A stretch of 64,000 nt of DNA, taken from Kribbella catacumbae DSM 19601. GTDB taxonomy: Bacteria > Actinomycetota > Actinomycetes > Propionibacteriales > Kribbellaceae. This document shows, in pieces, positions 32,615 to 43,264 of the stretch (position 1 is its first letter; each line of letters opens with the position of its first letter). The DNA is taken from contig NZ_AQUZ01000006.1 of assembly GCF_000372465.1 (NCBI RefSeq), positions 1-64,000 of the forward strand, written 5' to 3'. The translations under genes were made by a program, and so were the position numbers. Below the pieces are notes generated by a model. It ran no database searches, was not told where the DNA came from, and worked only from the letters and a program-made list of their open reading frames with translations.

Positions 32615-32795
32615 CACGAGTGCCCCTCGGCACAGCGCACAATTTGGCGTGGGGCTCCTTCGTCGCCTCGCTCGGCACGGACTCCCTTCGGCACAACGCA
32701 CCAAGCGGCGTGGGCACCTTCGTCACCCGCTTGGCACGGGTGCCCTCAGCACGGCGTACCAGATGGCTTTGGCCGGACCTCGTGGGCACAAAGCG
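32615..32795. repeat. Three degenerate ~60-bp tandem repeats
   Basis: Units start at 32615, 32676 and 32735, each with CACGRGTGCCC or a variant. GGCACARCGCAC, GGCGTGGG and CCTTCGTC blocks are recognisable in the first two, and the third is more diverged. Not in a gene. Confidence 0.65.
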
Positions 32796-32982
32796 TGGGG
32801 CCAACTCCCCTTCGCGGGGTTCGCTCCCTGGCAGACCAAGGGGCGGACCACCCGCAGAGGGGTTAAGCCCCCTCAGCGCGTGCGGGTCACCATGCCGGAA
32901 AGCTCGCAGACCAACCCGCCAACCGGCACGGCTTCCCCAAACGCGGTGACCACTCCACCGAAGGCGACCAACCGCCGAAGGC

Positions 32983-33156
32983 TCAGGCAGTCTCGAGTTG
33001 CAGATCCTCGGGCTGGTCGTCGTACTCGCGGTCGAGGATCAGGGAGGCGGTGTCTTCGTCGACCTCCAGGCGGTGGGCGATCTTGCGCACTAGCTCGCGC
33101 AGATCGAACGTCGGGAGTACTACCCCAGCAACCTCCGACACCACGGGATCAGCCAT
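32983..33156 (-). CDS. Possible small acidic protein, 57 residues
   Basis: Open frame MADPVVSEVAGVVLP-TFDLRELVRKIAHRLEVDED-TASLILDREYDDQPED, ending LQLETA. The composition (amphipathic helix RELVRKIAHRLEV, acidic tail) and normal third-position G/C bias support coding. There is no clear Shine-Dalgarno; TAGACGTAT precedes the ATG and could be a -10 of a leaderless message. Not recognised as a known family. It sits between the terminator and repeats of the S8 protease and the second winged-helix gene. Confidence 0.45.
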   Translation of the reverse strand: MADPVVSEVAGVVLPTFDLRELVRKIAHRLEVDEDTASLILDREYDDQPEDLQLETA

Positions 33157-33226
33157 ATACGTCTAACGCGCGAACTGCGAGAAGGTCACTCGAATGGATG
33201 GCGTGGTACACCGAGCGTCATGGATC

Positions 33227-33332
33227 GGCGGAGACCCATCCCATCAAACCCTCCCGTCCGACCGCGGCCGCCCGCTGAGGCGAGCGTCGGCGTGGGGGCA
33301 CGGGCGACCCATTGATGGGATGGGCCTCCGCC
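33227..33332. repeat. Long-stem inverted repeat D
   Basis: Arms at 33227-33247 and 33312-33332 pair over 21 bp with one mismatch; the loop is 64 nt. It lies 56 bp after the stop of the minus-strand winged-helix gene, so it may terminate it. Confidence 0.75.
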
Positions 33333-33387
33333 CCTTCAGGCTGCTTGACGTCCGCCCGCTTTAGGCAGCGGGGCAGCAGGTGGGACT

Positions 33388-33942
33388 TCAGGCGGCGGGT
33401 AGCAGATGGAAGCCGACGCCCCGCACGGCGTGGATCGTCACGGCGGCTCCGAGGCTTGCCAGCTTCTGGCGGAGGCGTTTGACGACCGAGTGGATGTGGG
33501 AGCCGTGGCCTAGGTGTTCGTTGCCCCAGACGGCGTGGTGCAGGCGCTGGTAGGTCCAGACCTTGCCTGGTTCCTCTACCAGGCAGTGCAGGAAGTCGTG
33601 CTCCAGCCGGGTCAGCCGCATTTCGCGGTCCTTCCAGCGGACGATGCGGCGTTCCTCGTCGAGCTTCAGGGCGGCGTCGGACACAGGCGCGACAACCAGC
33701 GGAGCAGACGTAGGCAGAGCTGCCTCGATCTGGGCAGCAACTACGGTCGGTACGACGTCAGGTGTCAGTACTACGGGCGCCGACTCGGCCGGCGTGGTCA
33801 GCGCGAGGAAGGCGCGAGCCTGTTCCGCGCTGGACACGAGCAGCAGCGCGTCGGCACCCCCGAGCAGCCGAGCGAGTTGGACCCGCTCGGCCGTGGTCGT
33901 GGCCACCCCGATGATCAACGACGAATCCGGCAGCCTCTCCAT
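33388..33942 (-). CDS. Winged-helix regulator, paralogue of the gene at 27190
   Basis: 184 residues. The C-terminal OmpR-type winged helix (LTRLEHDFLHCLVEEP, VWTYQRLHHAVWGNEHL, IHSVVKRLRQKLASLG, IHAVRGVGFHLLPA) matches the paralogue residue by residue over most of its length. The N-terminus (LIIGVATTTAERVQLARLLG, ALLLVSSAEQARAFL) is the same shortened receiver-like unit without a phosphorylatable Asp. The two genes flank the S8 protease. Three CGGACCGGAGTACCGGG repeats lie about 200 bp upstream of its start. Confidence 0.8.
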   Translation of the reverse strand: MERLPDSSLIIGVATTTAERVQLARLLGGADALLLVSSAEQARAFLALTTPAESAPVVLTPDVVPTVVAAQIEAALPTSAPLVVAPVSDAALKLDEERRIVRWKDREMRLTRLEHDFLHCLVEEPGKVWTYQRLHHAVWGNEHLGHGSHIHSVVKRLRQKLASLGAAVTIHAVRGVGFHLLPAA

Positions 33943-34142
33943 GGAGCCCCTCCGTTCAAAACGCGTGCCGGGGTCAGACGCAGGGACCCAGTACTTCGAA
34001 CCGCGAGGGCTAAGTCAAGGGATTCCCGGCGCCTGCGGATGGCACATATGCGACCTGTCCGAACCCGGCCACGCGCGGACCGAAACGCTCTACGCAGCGC
34101 CACGGAATAGGCCTTCCCCCGTCGCACACAGTCGCGACCACG

Positions 34143-34217
34143 CGGACCGGAGTACCGGGCATCCCGACGCCATTCGGACCGGAGTACCGGGGCAACGCGG
34201 ACCGGAGTACCGGGCAT
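34143..34217. repeat. Three direct repeats CGGACCGGAGTACCGGG
   Basis: Copies begin at 34143, 34175 and 34198, almost identical over 17-19 bp, each with the partial palindrome CCGG-AGTA-CCGG. The spacing is irregular (32 and 23 bp). They lie upstream of the minus-strand winged-helix gene, so they are candidate operator sites. Confidence 0.7.
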
Positions 34218-34230
34218 GGTGAAGCGTCCA

Positions 34231-34259
34231 GGACCTCCGCAGGACGGTGCGGGAGGTCC
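34231..34259. terminator. Chitinase terminator hairpin
   Basis: GGACCTCC pairs with GGAGGTCC, with the inner GC/GC pair extending it; it lies 27 bp after the chitinase stop on the minus strand. Confidence 0.65.
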
Positions 34260-34285
34260 CGGACGCCGGGAATCGGCTGCCGGAT

Positions 34286-35563
<1,278 letters not shown>

Positions 35564-35755
35564 CTGTTCCTCCAAGGGGGGCGGAGAGGGACTGAGCGCA
35601 CCATACCGAGTACTGGGAGTTAAGAAAAGAAGTAAGCCGAATAAATGTGGTCATGCGATCACGTAAAGCTTTCCGGGGGTGGTATACGGCGCGGGCGCGG
35701 TACGGAGTAGTGTCCTCGCGCACGGTCACCTATGGCCGCTCTTGACGGAGGAACA

Positions 35756-36943
35756 GTGCCCGGATCCTCGGACGACTCCCGGTCCGATCCCACCGCGGCA
35801 GCCGCGACGAGTCCGGGACTCGTACGGCGGCGGCCTGGTTTCGTCTGGCTGCTAGCGGCCGTGCTCGTTCCCGTCCTGCTCACCGCGGTGGTGATCGGGC
35901 TCAGGGCCGGGCCGACCGAGGACGACCTCCGTCAGCGTTCGCTGGCCGCGCTCGACGCGCGCGGCATCACCGGCGTACAGGTCGATTTCTCCGGGCGGGA
36001 CGCGACAGTCGTCGTACCGGCCGGGGCTGATGCGGGCGAGGCGCAGAAGGTGGTCGCGGCCGTCGACGGCGTTCGCGCCGCACACACCAAGGGCGGCAAC
36101 ACCCAACTCGCGGCGAACCCGACCGGAGCACCATCCACCGGGCCCGCCGAGGAGTCCACCGGTACGCCGACTGACGCGCCCTCCGCCGAGGTCGAGCTCG
36201 CGCCGTTCGAGCTCAGCCGGACCGATGACTCGTTCACCATCAAGGCCGTCGTGCGGGATCAGGCGGCGAAGGACAAGCTCGTCGCCGAGGTGCAGGCGTT
36301 GCTCGACGAGGACACCGACTTCGTCGACCAGGTCACCGTCGACGAAAGGACCGCACTGCCGAACCCGGACGCGTTGCCGGCCCTGCTGCACGCGCTGTCG
36401 ACCGCGACCGGTGATGCTTCGGTCAAGTACGACGGCACCAAGATCACGCTGAGTGGCAAGGTCGCCGACCAGGCGACCAAGGCGACGGCGGCCCGCGCGG
36501 CAGCGGCCGCAGTACCGGGTGCTGTGGTTGCCAACGAGCTTCAGGTGCCGGCCATCGAGAAGCCGCCGGTCAGTGAGGCGTGCCAGACGTTCGAGGCGCG
36601 GCTCACCCGGCTGACGGCGGAGAACAAGCTCGTCTTCCTGTCCGGCACAGCCACCCTGAACGACGCCTCGAAGACGTCGGTGGTCCGGGCCGCGGCGTTG
36701 CTCAACAGTTGCGACACGTTCGACGTCGAGGTGGGCGGTCACACCGACAACCTCGGCAGCACGTCCACCAGCCTGCCGCTGTCACAGCAGCGCGCCGATG
36801 CCGTCAAGATTGCCCTGATCAAGCTCGGCGTACCCGCCGGGCGGATCACCAGCCGCGGCTACGGTGAGACCCGTCCGGTGGCGCCCAACACCACGTCCGC
36901 CGGCCGGATCGCCAATCGGCGGGTCGAGATCCGAGTTCTCTAG
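35756..36943 (+). CDS. ArfA-like membrane protein with BON-like and OmpA domains
   Basis: 395 residues, using GTG 35756, which follows a perfect GGAGGAACA ribosome site; an ATG at 35732 has none. One membrane helix (FVWLLAAVLVPVLLTAVVI, residues ~28-46) is followed by two BON-like repeats (LDARGITGVQVDFSGRDATV; SVKYDGTKITLSGKVADQA) and an OmpA C-terminal peptidoglycan-binding domain (VEVGGHTDNLGSTSTSLPLS, GRIANRRVEIRVL). This is the architecture of Mycobacterium ArfA/OmpATb (Rv0899). The downstream genes resemble ArfB and ArfC, but a TnpB element now separates them from it. Confidence 0.8.
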   Translation: MPGSSDDSRSDPTAAAATSPGLVRRRPGFVWLLAAVLVPVLLTAVVIGLRAGPTEDDLRQRSLAALDARGITGVQVDFSGRDATVVVPAGADAGEAQKVVAAVDGVRAAHTKGGNTQLAANPTGAPSTGPAEESTGTPTDAPSAEVELAPFELSRTDDSFTIKAVVRDQAAKDKLVAEVQALLDEDTDFVDQVTVDERTALPNPDALPALLHALSTATGDASVKYDGTKITLSGKVADQATKATAARAAAAAVPGAVVANELQVPAIEKPPVSEACQTFEARLTRLTAENKLVFLSGTATLNDASKTSVVRAAALLNSCDTFDVEVGGHTDNLGSTSTSLPLSQQRADAVKIALIKLGVPAGRITSRGYGETRPVAPNTTSAGRIANRRVEIRVL

Positions 36944-36962
36944 AGCTCCTTAGGGGAATTTC

Positions 36963-37120
36963 TTGACGTCCTCCCGCCGTAACCGACGGGATTCTAACCA
37001 CTACGCGGAGGTAGTGAATTGAGGTTCACGCTTCACGGACAGCCGTCCAGGCCTATCTCCGCGCGCACTAACCGCCCGTCCGGCGGCGATATTGATAGCA
37101 GCATTCAGATCGGCATGGTC
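36963..37120 (-). ncRNA. Candidate omega RNA (TnpB guide RNA scaffold)
   Basis: In studied TnpB elements the guide scaffold overlaps the 3' end of tnpB and the right end, with the guide coming from flanking DNA. Here that region ends with the hairpin at 36973-36990 and GGAGGACGTCAAG. The guide would then be the arfA 3' flank around 36945-36962. Position by analogy only. Confidence 0.4.
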
Positions 37121-38215
37121 GGTGTGGCCGCAGGATTGGCACCGGAACGCTTGGCTATCGCGGTTCCCTGGTGCACAGTGCCCACAACGCGAACACGTCT
37201 GACTCGTGTACGCCGGGTTGACCCTCTCGACCCGGCCGGTGGCTTTTTGCTCGAGCCGCTGGACCAGCAGACCCCAGCCGGCTGCGAGGATGCCCCGGTT
37301 CAGGCCGGCCTTGGCGCGTCGCCGGTTCGGCAGGTAGCTACCCTGCTGAGCCGGGTCCGGCCGCGGCTTCGGCCGCCGCGTCATCTGTCCGACCCGGAGA
37401 TCTTCGACGCGGATCACGTCGAAGCGGCGCGCAATATCTGTCGACGTCTTCTCGACCCAGTCCTTGCGGCGAGCCGTAGCGCGGGCGTGCAGTTTCGCTA
37501 CCGCGGCTTTGACGCGCTTCCTGCGGTTCGAGCCGCTCTGCGCTCTGGCGAGTCGCCGCTGAAGGTGCCCAAGTCGCCGCTGCTCGGACTCGGACAATCC
37601 CGGGCACTTGAGCAGTTCCCCGGTGGACAGCGCAGCCGACACAGCCACACCACGGTCAATGCCGACGACCTCACCGCTGCCGGGCGCCGGGATCGGATCC
37701 GGTACGGCAGCAAACGCGACATGCCAGCGATCCAGGCTGTCACGGGTGACCCGGTACGACCTCGCGTCCGGCAGCGCGCGGCTGACCCGGAACCGCACCC
37801 AGCCGACCTTGGGGACCAACACCCGCGCCCACTTGCGGCTCACCTGCTCAACCCGTCCGGCCTGCGGGCCGACGATACGAAACCCTTCATGCTGACCAGC
37901 TTTGCGCCACGTAGGACGTCCGTGGCTACCGGCAAAGTAGTTCCGGCGTGCTTGATCGAAGTCCCGCAGCGCCTGCTGCTGGACGGTCTGGGAACCACCA
38001 CGCAACCAGCCGAACTCGGCTCGCGCCTCGGTCAGTTGCCGCGCCTGCTTAACGAAACCCGGCGTGGGGCCCTTGTCCCGCGTCCACATCGACCACTGCT
38101 CGACGGCCAGGTTCCACACGTACCGCGCATGTCCGCATTGCCCCAGCAGCCCAATTTCCTGCGCCGGTGTGGGATACAAGCGATAGCGGGACATACCTGC
38201 TACCCAATCAGCCAC
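37001..38215 (-). CDS. tnpB: TnpB RNA-guided nuclease
   Basis: 404 residues, full length for TnpB. N-terminal part RYRLYPTPAQEIGLLGQCGH and YVWNLAVEQW; RuvC-I VVGIDRGVAVS with Asp187; RuvC-II IRVEDLRV with Glu271; zinc finger Cys341/344 and Cys359/362 (TCSRCGHC and RCQSCGH); RuvC-III HADLNAAINIA with Asp369. All catalytic and zinc residues are present, so the protein should be active. A start at the internal ATG (MSRYRLYPT) is also possible. The ancestor family of Cas12; it acts as a homing nuclease protecting its transposon. Confidence 0.93.
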   Translation of the reverse strand: MADWVAGMSRYRLYPTPAQEIGLLGQCGHARYVWNLAVEQWSMWTRDKGPTPGFVKQARQLTEARAEFGWLRGGSQTVQQQALRDFDQARRNYFAGSHGRPTWRKAGQHEGFRIVGPQAGRVEQVSRKWARVLVPKVGWVRFRVSRALPDARSYRVTRDSLDRWHVAFAAVPDPIPAPGSGEVVGIDRGVAVSAALSTGELLKCPGLSESEQRRLGHLQRRLARAQSGSNRRKRVKAAVAKLHARATARRKDWVEKTSTDIARRFDVIRVEDLRVGQMTRRPKPRPDPAQQGSYLPNRRRAKAGLNRGILAAGWGLLVQRLEQKATGRVERVNPAYTSQTCSRCGHCAPGNRDSQAFRCQSCGHTDHADLNAAINIAAGRAVSARGDRPGRLSVKREPQFTTSA

Positions 38216-38301
38216 CGCCGACAGTTTGGCGACGACCTTGAAGGGAGGGAGTCGCGGTTTCTCCCCGCCCTGAAGGACGGGTTTTCCCCGCGACCTATCT
38301 G

Positions 38302-38417
38302 ATGAGTTGGCTGATCGCGCAGGTCTGGTTCCTGCTGCTCGCCGCGTTCATCCTCGGCAGCGCCGCTGCCTGGCTGCTGCACCGGGTGCTGCCCGCCGGC
38401 TCGAAGGGTGCGCGCTG

Positions 38418-38418
<1 letters not shown>
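38302..38418 (+). CDS. ArfB-like small membrane protein, 38 residues
   Basis: MSWLIAQVWFLLLAAFILGS-AAAWLLHRVLPAGSKGAR. One membrane helix (residues ~4-26) with a short basic tail. Its TGA shares one base with the next ATG (TGATG), so the two are coupled. It begins only 7 bp after the end of the TnpB element and lacks a visible Shine-Dalgarno, which suggests the insertion removed or displaced its original leader. ArfB in mycobacteria is a similar short membrane protein between ArfA and ArfC. Confidence 0.7.
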
Positions 38419-39077
<659 letters not shown>

Positions 39078-39131
39078 CACCGGGCGGGCTTTACGATCGC
39101 CGGACGAAACCCACGAAAACTGGAGGCGACG

Positions 39132-39341
39132 TTGCAGCACCAAATTCACGTCCCATTCGTCATCAGCCAGGACGAGGACGGTGTCTGGATCACCGAGGCC
39201 GCCCTCACCCCGCAGGCGTTCGCGAACGGCTCGGGTCCGACCCGGGAAGCGGCCATCGAGGACCTGAAGGAAGCCATCGAGGTGCTGGCCGAGTCGGTCG
39301 GCGTACCTGAGCAACTCGTCGTCACCGTCGAGGTCGATTGA
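39132..39341 (+). CDS. hicB: HicB-like antitoxin
   Basis: 69 residues, TTG start 5 bp after a GGAGG ribosome site. The partial RNase H-like fold is recognisable: HVPFVISQDEDGVWITEAAL, QAFANGSGPTREAAIEDLKE, then AIEVLAESV. There is no C-terminal DNA-binding domain, so it is the short form. It overlaps the toxin start by one base (TTGATG). The order antitoxin-toxin is the reverse of the common hicA-hicB order. Confidence 0.78.
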   Translation: MQHQIHVPFVISQDEDGVWITEAALTPQAFANGSGPTREAAIEDLKEAIEVLAESVGVPEQLVVTVEVD

Positions 39342-39688
39342 TGCCCAAGAAGAATCGCGACGCCGCGAAAGAACTCAAGGCCGCCGGGTTCGAGAAGCAG
39401 CCTTCCAAGCGAGGCAAGGGAAGTCACGAGGTCTGGAAGGACAAGTCCGGCAAGACGGTCACCGTCCCGACCCATGGCGAGATCCCGACGGGGACCTGGT
39501 CCGCGATCCAGCGCCAGGCCGGCCTGAAGAGCACGCCGGCAAAGAAGACGGACGACGCCGAACAGGCGCAGCGACTGGCGAGCGACGGCGTCGCGAAGCC
39601 CGGCGGGCAGGCTCGCGGGACGAGCTCGGACCAGCAGTCCACCCGGCGACACGGCGGGCGCGGGCGCGGCCGAGGTCGCGGGGACTGA
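39341..39688 (+). CDS. hicA: HicA-like toxin (mRNA interferase)
   Basis: 115 residues, starting at ATG 39341. The dsRNA-binding-like core is KNRDAAKELKAAGFEKQPSK, then KGSHEVWKDKSGKTVTVPTH with the catalytic His in GSH, and GEIPTGTWSAIQRQAGL. A ~50-residue basic Gly/Arg tail (RRHGGRGRGRGRGD) extends it beyond the usual 60-80 residues. It should cleave mRNA when free of HicB. Confidence 0.8.
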   Translation: MPKKNRDAAKELKAAGFEKQPSKRGKGSHEVWKDKSGKTVTVPTHGEIPTGTWSAIQRQAGLKSTPAKKTDDAEQAQRLASDGVAKPGGQARGTSSDQQSTRRHGGRGRGRGRGD

Positions 39689-40046
39689 CGGCGGGGTTGC
39701 TGCGTGAGTTGGGGAAAATAACGACCGAAAGCCTGGAAGGCAACGGCTTCCAGGTCACGGTTCGGAGCAGGAATAGGGCGATCAGGCCCCCATTTGCTTG
39801 TACTGGCAAAGGGCCGTCACACTGAGCGGAACGTCGATCGGGCCGCCATCCCACGGCGTCGTTACACATCACACCGGACACCCCCCGCGGCCTGGCCGTC
39901 CCCTTTTGAGAACCCGCCCACCGGGTAAGGGAACCCAGTGCAGGCCGAAAAAGTGTCCACCCGCGCGTCGCCGGATCGACCCGGCGGCGCACCCCTGCTG
40001 TAGCGCTAGGTTTGGACCGAGGGGATGACACCTGATGGAGGTGAGC
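39689..40046. other. 358-bp region before treS with one hairpin
   Basis: Hairpin CCTGGAAG-GCAACGG-CTTCCAGG at 39732-39754 is likely the hicA terminator. The rest is the leader and promoter of treS; GTAGCGCTAGGTT near 40002 could include a -10. No gene recognised. Confidence 0.5.
39732..39754. terminator. Hairpin after hicA
   Basis: Perfect 8-bp stem CCTGGAAG/CTTCCAGG with a 7-nt loop, 44 bp after the hicA stop. Confidence 0.5.
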
Positions 40047-41755
<1,709 letters not shown>

Positions 41756-41759
<4 letters not shown>

Positions 41760-43168
41760 ATTCCCATCTGGACCAGGTCCAGTCCTTCTGCGCCAACCAG
41801 CGATGGTTCAGCGAGAAGGGACACGACGTCCACGTCGATGCGATGGCCACCTCTGTGTGGCTGTCGGACGAGGGCGCCTGGCCCGCGGTCCGGATCGGAT
41901 TCGTCTACTGCGCCGGCCCGCCCGGCGCGGAGAACGCAATCCGGGTCTACCAGCTTCCGCTCAGCTACCACCAGGCACCGGCCGACAACCTCGGCCATGC
42001 CCTGATCGGTGACTGGGCGGAGCAGGACCTCGACGACACGAGGGTCTGGGTGTACGACGCGCTGCACGACAAGGCAGCGACGCCGTACTGGCTGGACGCG
42101 CTCACGCACGGCCGGACGCTGGAGGGACTCGAGTTCCATCCGGTGCACGCGCCGGAGCGCACGCTGGTCGTACCGGAGGACGCGCAGTCGCTCGTCCTCA
42201 CGGTCGAACAGAGCAACACGTCGCTGGTCTTCGGCGACACCGCTTTGCTGAAGGTCTTCCGCCGGCTCGAGCCCGGGAGCAATCCCGGGGTCGAGATCGA
42301 GTCGGCGCTCACCGAGTCCGGCTCGGACCTGGTGCCCGAGGTGCTGGGTTCGGCGCGGGGTTCCTGGCCGCACGCCGGCGGCGGCACGGACTCCGGCGAG
42401 CTGGCGATGATGACGGCGTTCCAGAAGAACGCGACCGACGGCTGGTCGTACGCGACCACCTCGGTCCGGGACCTGTACGCCGAAGCCGACCTGCACGCCG
42501 AAGAGGTCGGTGGCGACTTCGCCGGTGAGTCCCATCGGCTCGGTGCGGCCACCGCGCAGGTGCACGCCGAGCTGGCCAAGGCGCTCGGCACGGACGTCTG
42601 GGAGCCGTCCCTGATGGTCGAGCACGCCGCCGCGATGACGCGCCGGCTCGACAGGGCGGTCGCCGCGGTGCCCGACCTGGGCGAGTTCGCGCCGGGGCTG
42701 GCGCGGGCGTTCGAGGCGCTCTCGGAGTACGGCGTACCGGTGACCGTGCAGCGGATCCACGGGGACTTCCACCTCGGCCAGGTACTGCGCACGATCGACG
42801 GCTGGAAGCTGATCGACTTCGAGGGTGAGCCGGCCAAGTCGCTGGTCGAGCGGCGCGCGCTGGACACCCCGATCAAGGACATCGCCGGGATGCTGCGGTC
42901 GTTCGACTACGCGGCCCGATCGCTGCTGGCCGACCATCAGGGCGACCAGCAGATCGCCTACCGCGCGGCCGAGTGGGCCGACCGGAACCGGCACGCTTTC
43001 TGCGACGGCTATGCGGAGATCGCGGGCGCGGATCCGCGCGACCAGAAGGTGCTGCTGAGTGCGTTCCTGGCCGACAAGGTCATCTACGAGACGCTCTACG
43101 AAGCTCGTAACCGGCCGACCTGGCTGCCCATCCCGCTGGCCGCGGCAGCACAACTAAGCGCCACCTAG
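41756..43168 (+). CDS. mak: Maltokinase (Pep2)
   Basis: 470 residues, GTG start overlapping the treS stop. Phosphorylates maltose with ATP to maltose-1-phosphate, the GlgE donor. It has the N-terminal cap region (VQSFCANQRWFSEKGHDVHV) and an aminoglycoside-kinase-like C-lobe with the catalytic loop VQRIHGDFHLGQVL and metal-binding KLIDFEGEP. Length and position after treS are as in other actinobacteria. The next gene, in the position where glgB is often found, is a SARP-type regulator. Confidence 0.93.
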
Positions 43169-43264
43169 CTGTTGCAGCCTATTAGGGGCAAGTTTCTGCC
43201 AACTAATCTCATCTAGCGAAGAATTACGCTGCGTGCAGAAGCGGTCGCTGTAATACTTGCTGAC

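Larger units (their letters stand above)
32528..33387. other. 860-bp region with terminator, tandem repeats, a short gene and an inverted repeat
   Basis: Holds the S8 protease terminator (32554-32583), three ~60-bp tandem repeats (32615-32795), a possible 57-codon gene (32983-33156) and inverted repeat D (33227-33332). Nothing else recognised. Confidence 0.6.
33943..34285. other. 343-bp region between chitinase and winged-helix gene
   Basis: Holds the chitinase terminator and three direct repeats. No gene seen; short open frames here only read through the repeats. Confidence 0.6.
36963..38295 (-). mobile_element. IS605/IS1341-type TnpB-only insertion element
   Basis: Right end near 36963 (minus strand ends GGGAGGACGTCAAGAA) with hairpin CCCGCCG-TAAC-CGACGGG at 36973-36990. 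Left end near 38295 with a nested hairpin: outer GTCGCGG/CCGCGAC (38251-38257/38288-38294), inner CCGCCC-TGAA-GGACGG. The two end hairpins resemble each other. Only TnpB is encoded, no TnpA Y1 transposase, so movement would need a helper. It lies between the ArfA-like gene and its small membrane partner. Exact ends are inferred from the hairpins. Confidence 0.75.

Noticed and set aside
34143..34217. Possible CRISPR array (three similar repeats)
   Set aside because: Only three copies, spacings of 32 and 23 bp are unequal and the between-repeat bases are too short and partly similar; no cas genes.
37001..38215. TnpB gene as a Cas12 effector
   Set aside because: Size of 404 residues and IS-type ends, with no repeat array or cas genes, identify a transposon nuclease.
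39689..40046. Riboswitch in the treS leader
   Set aside because: A hairpin is present but I could match no conserved riboswitch core.
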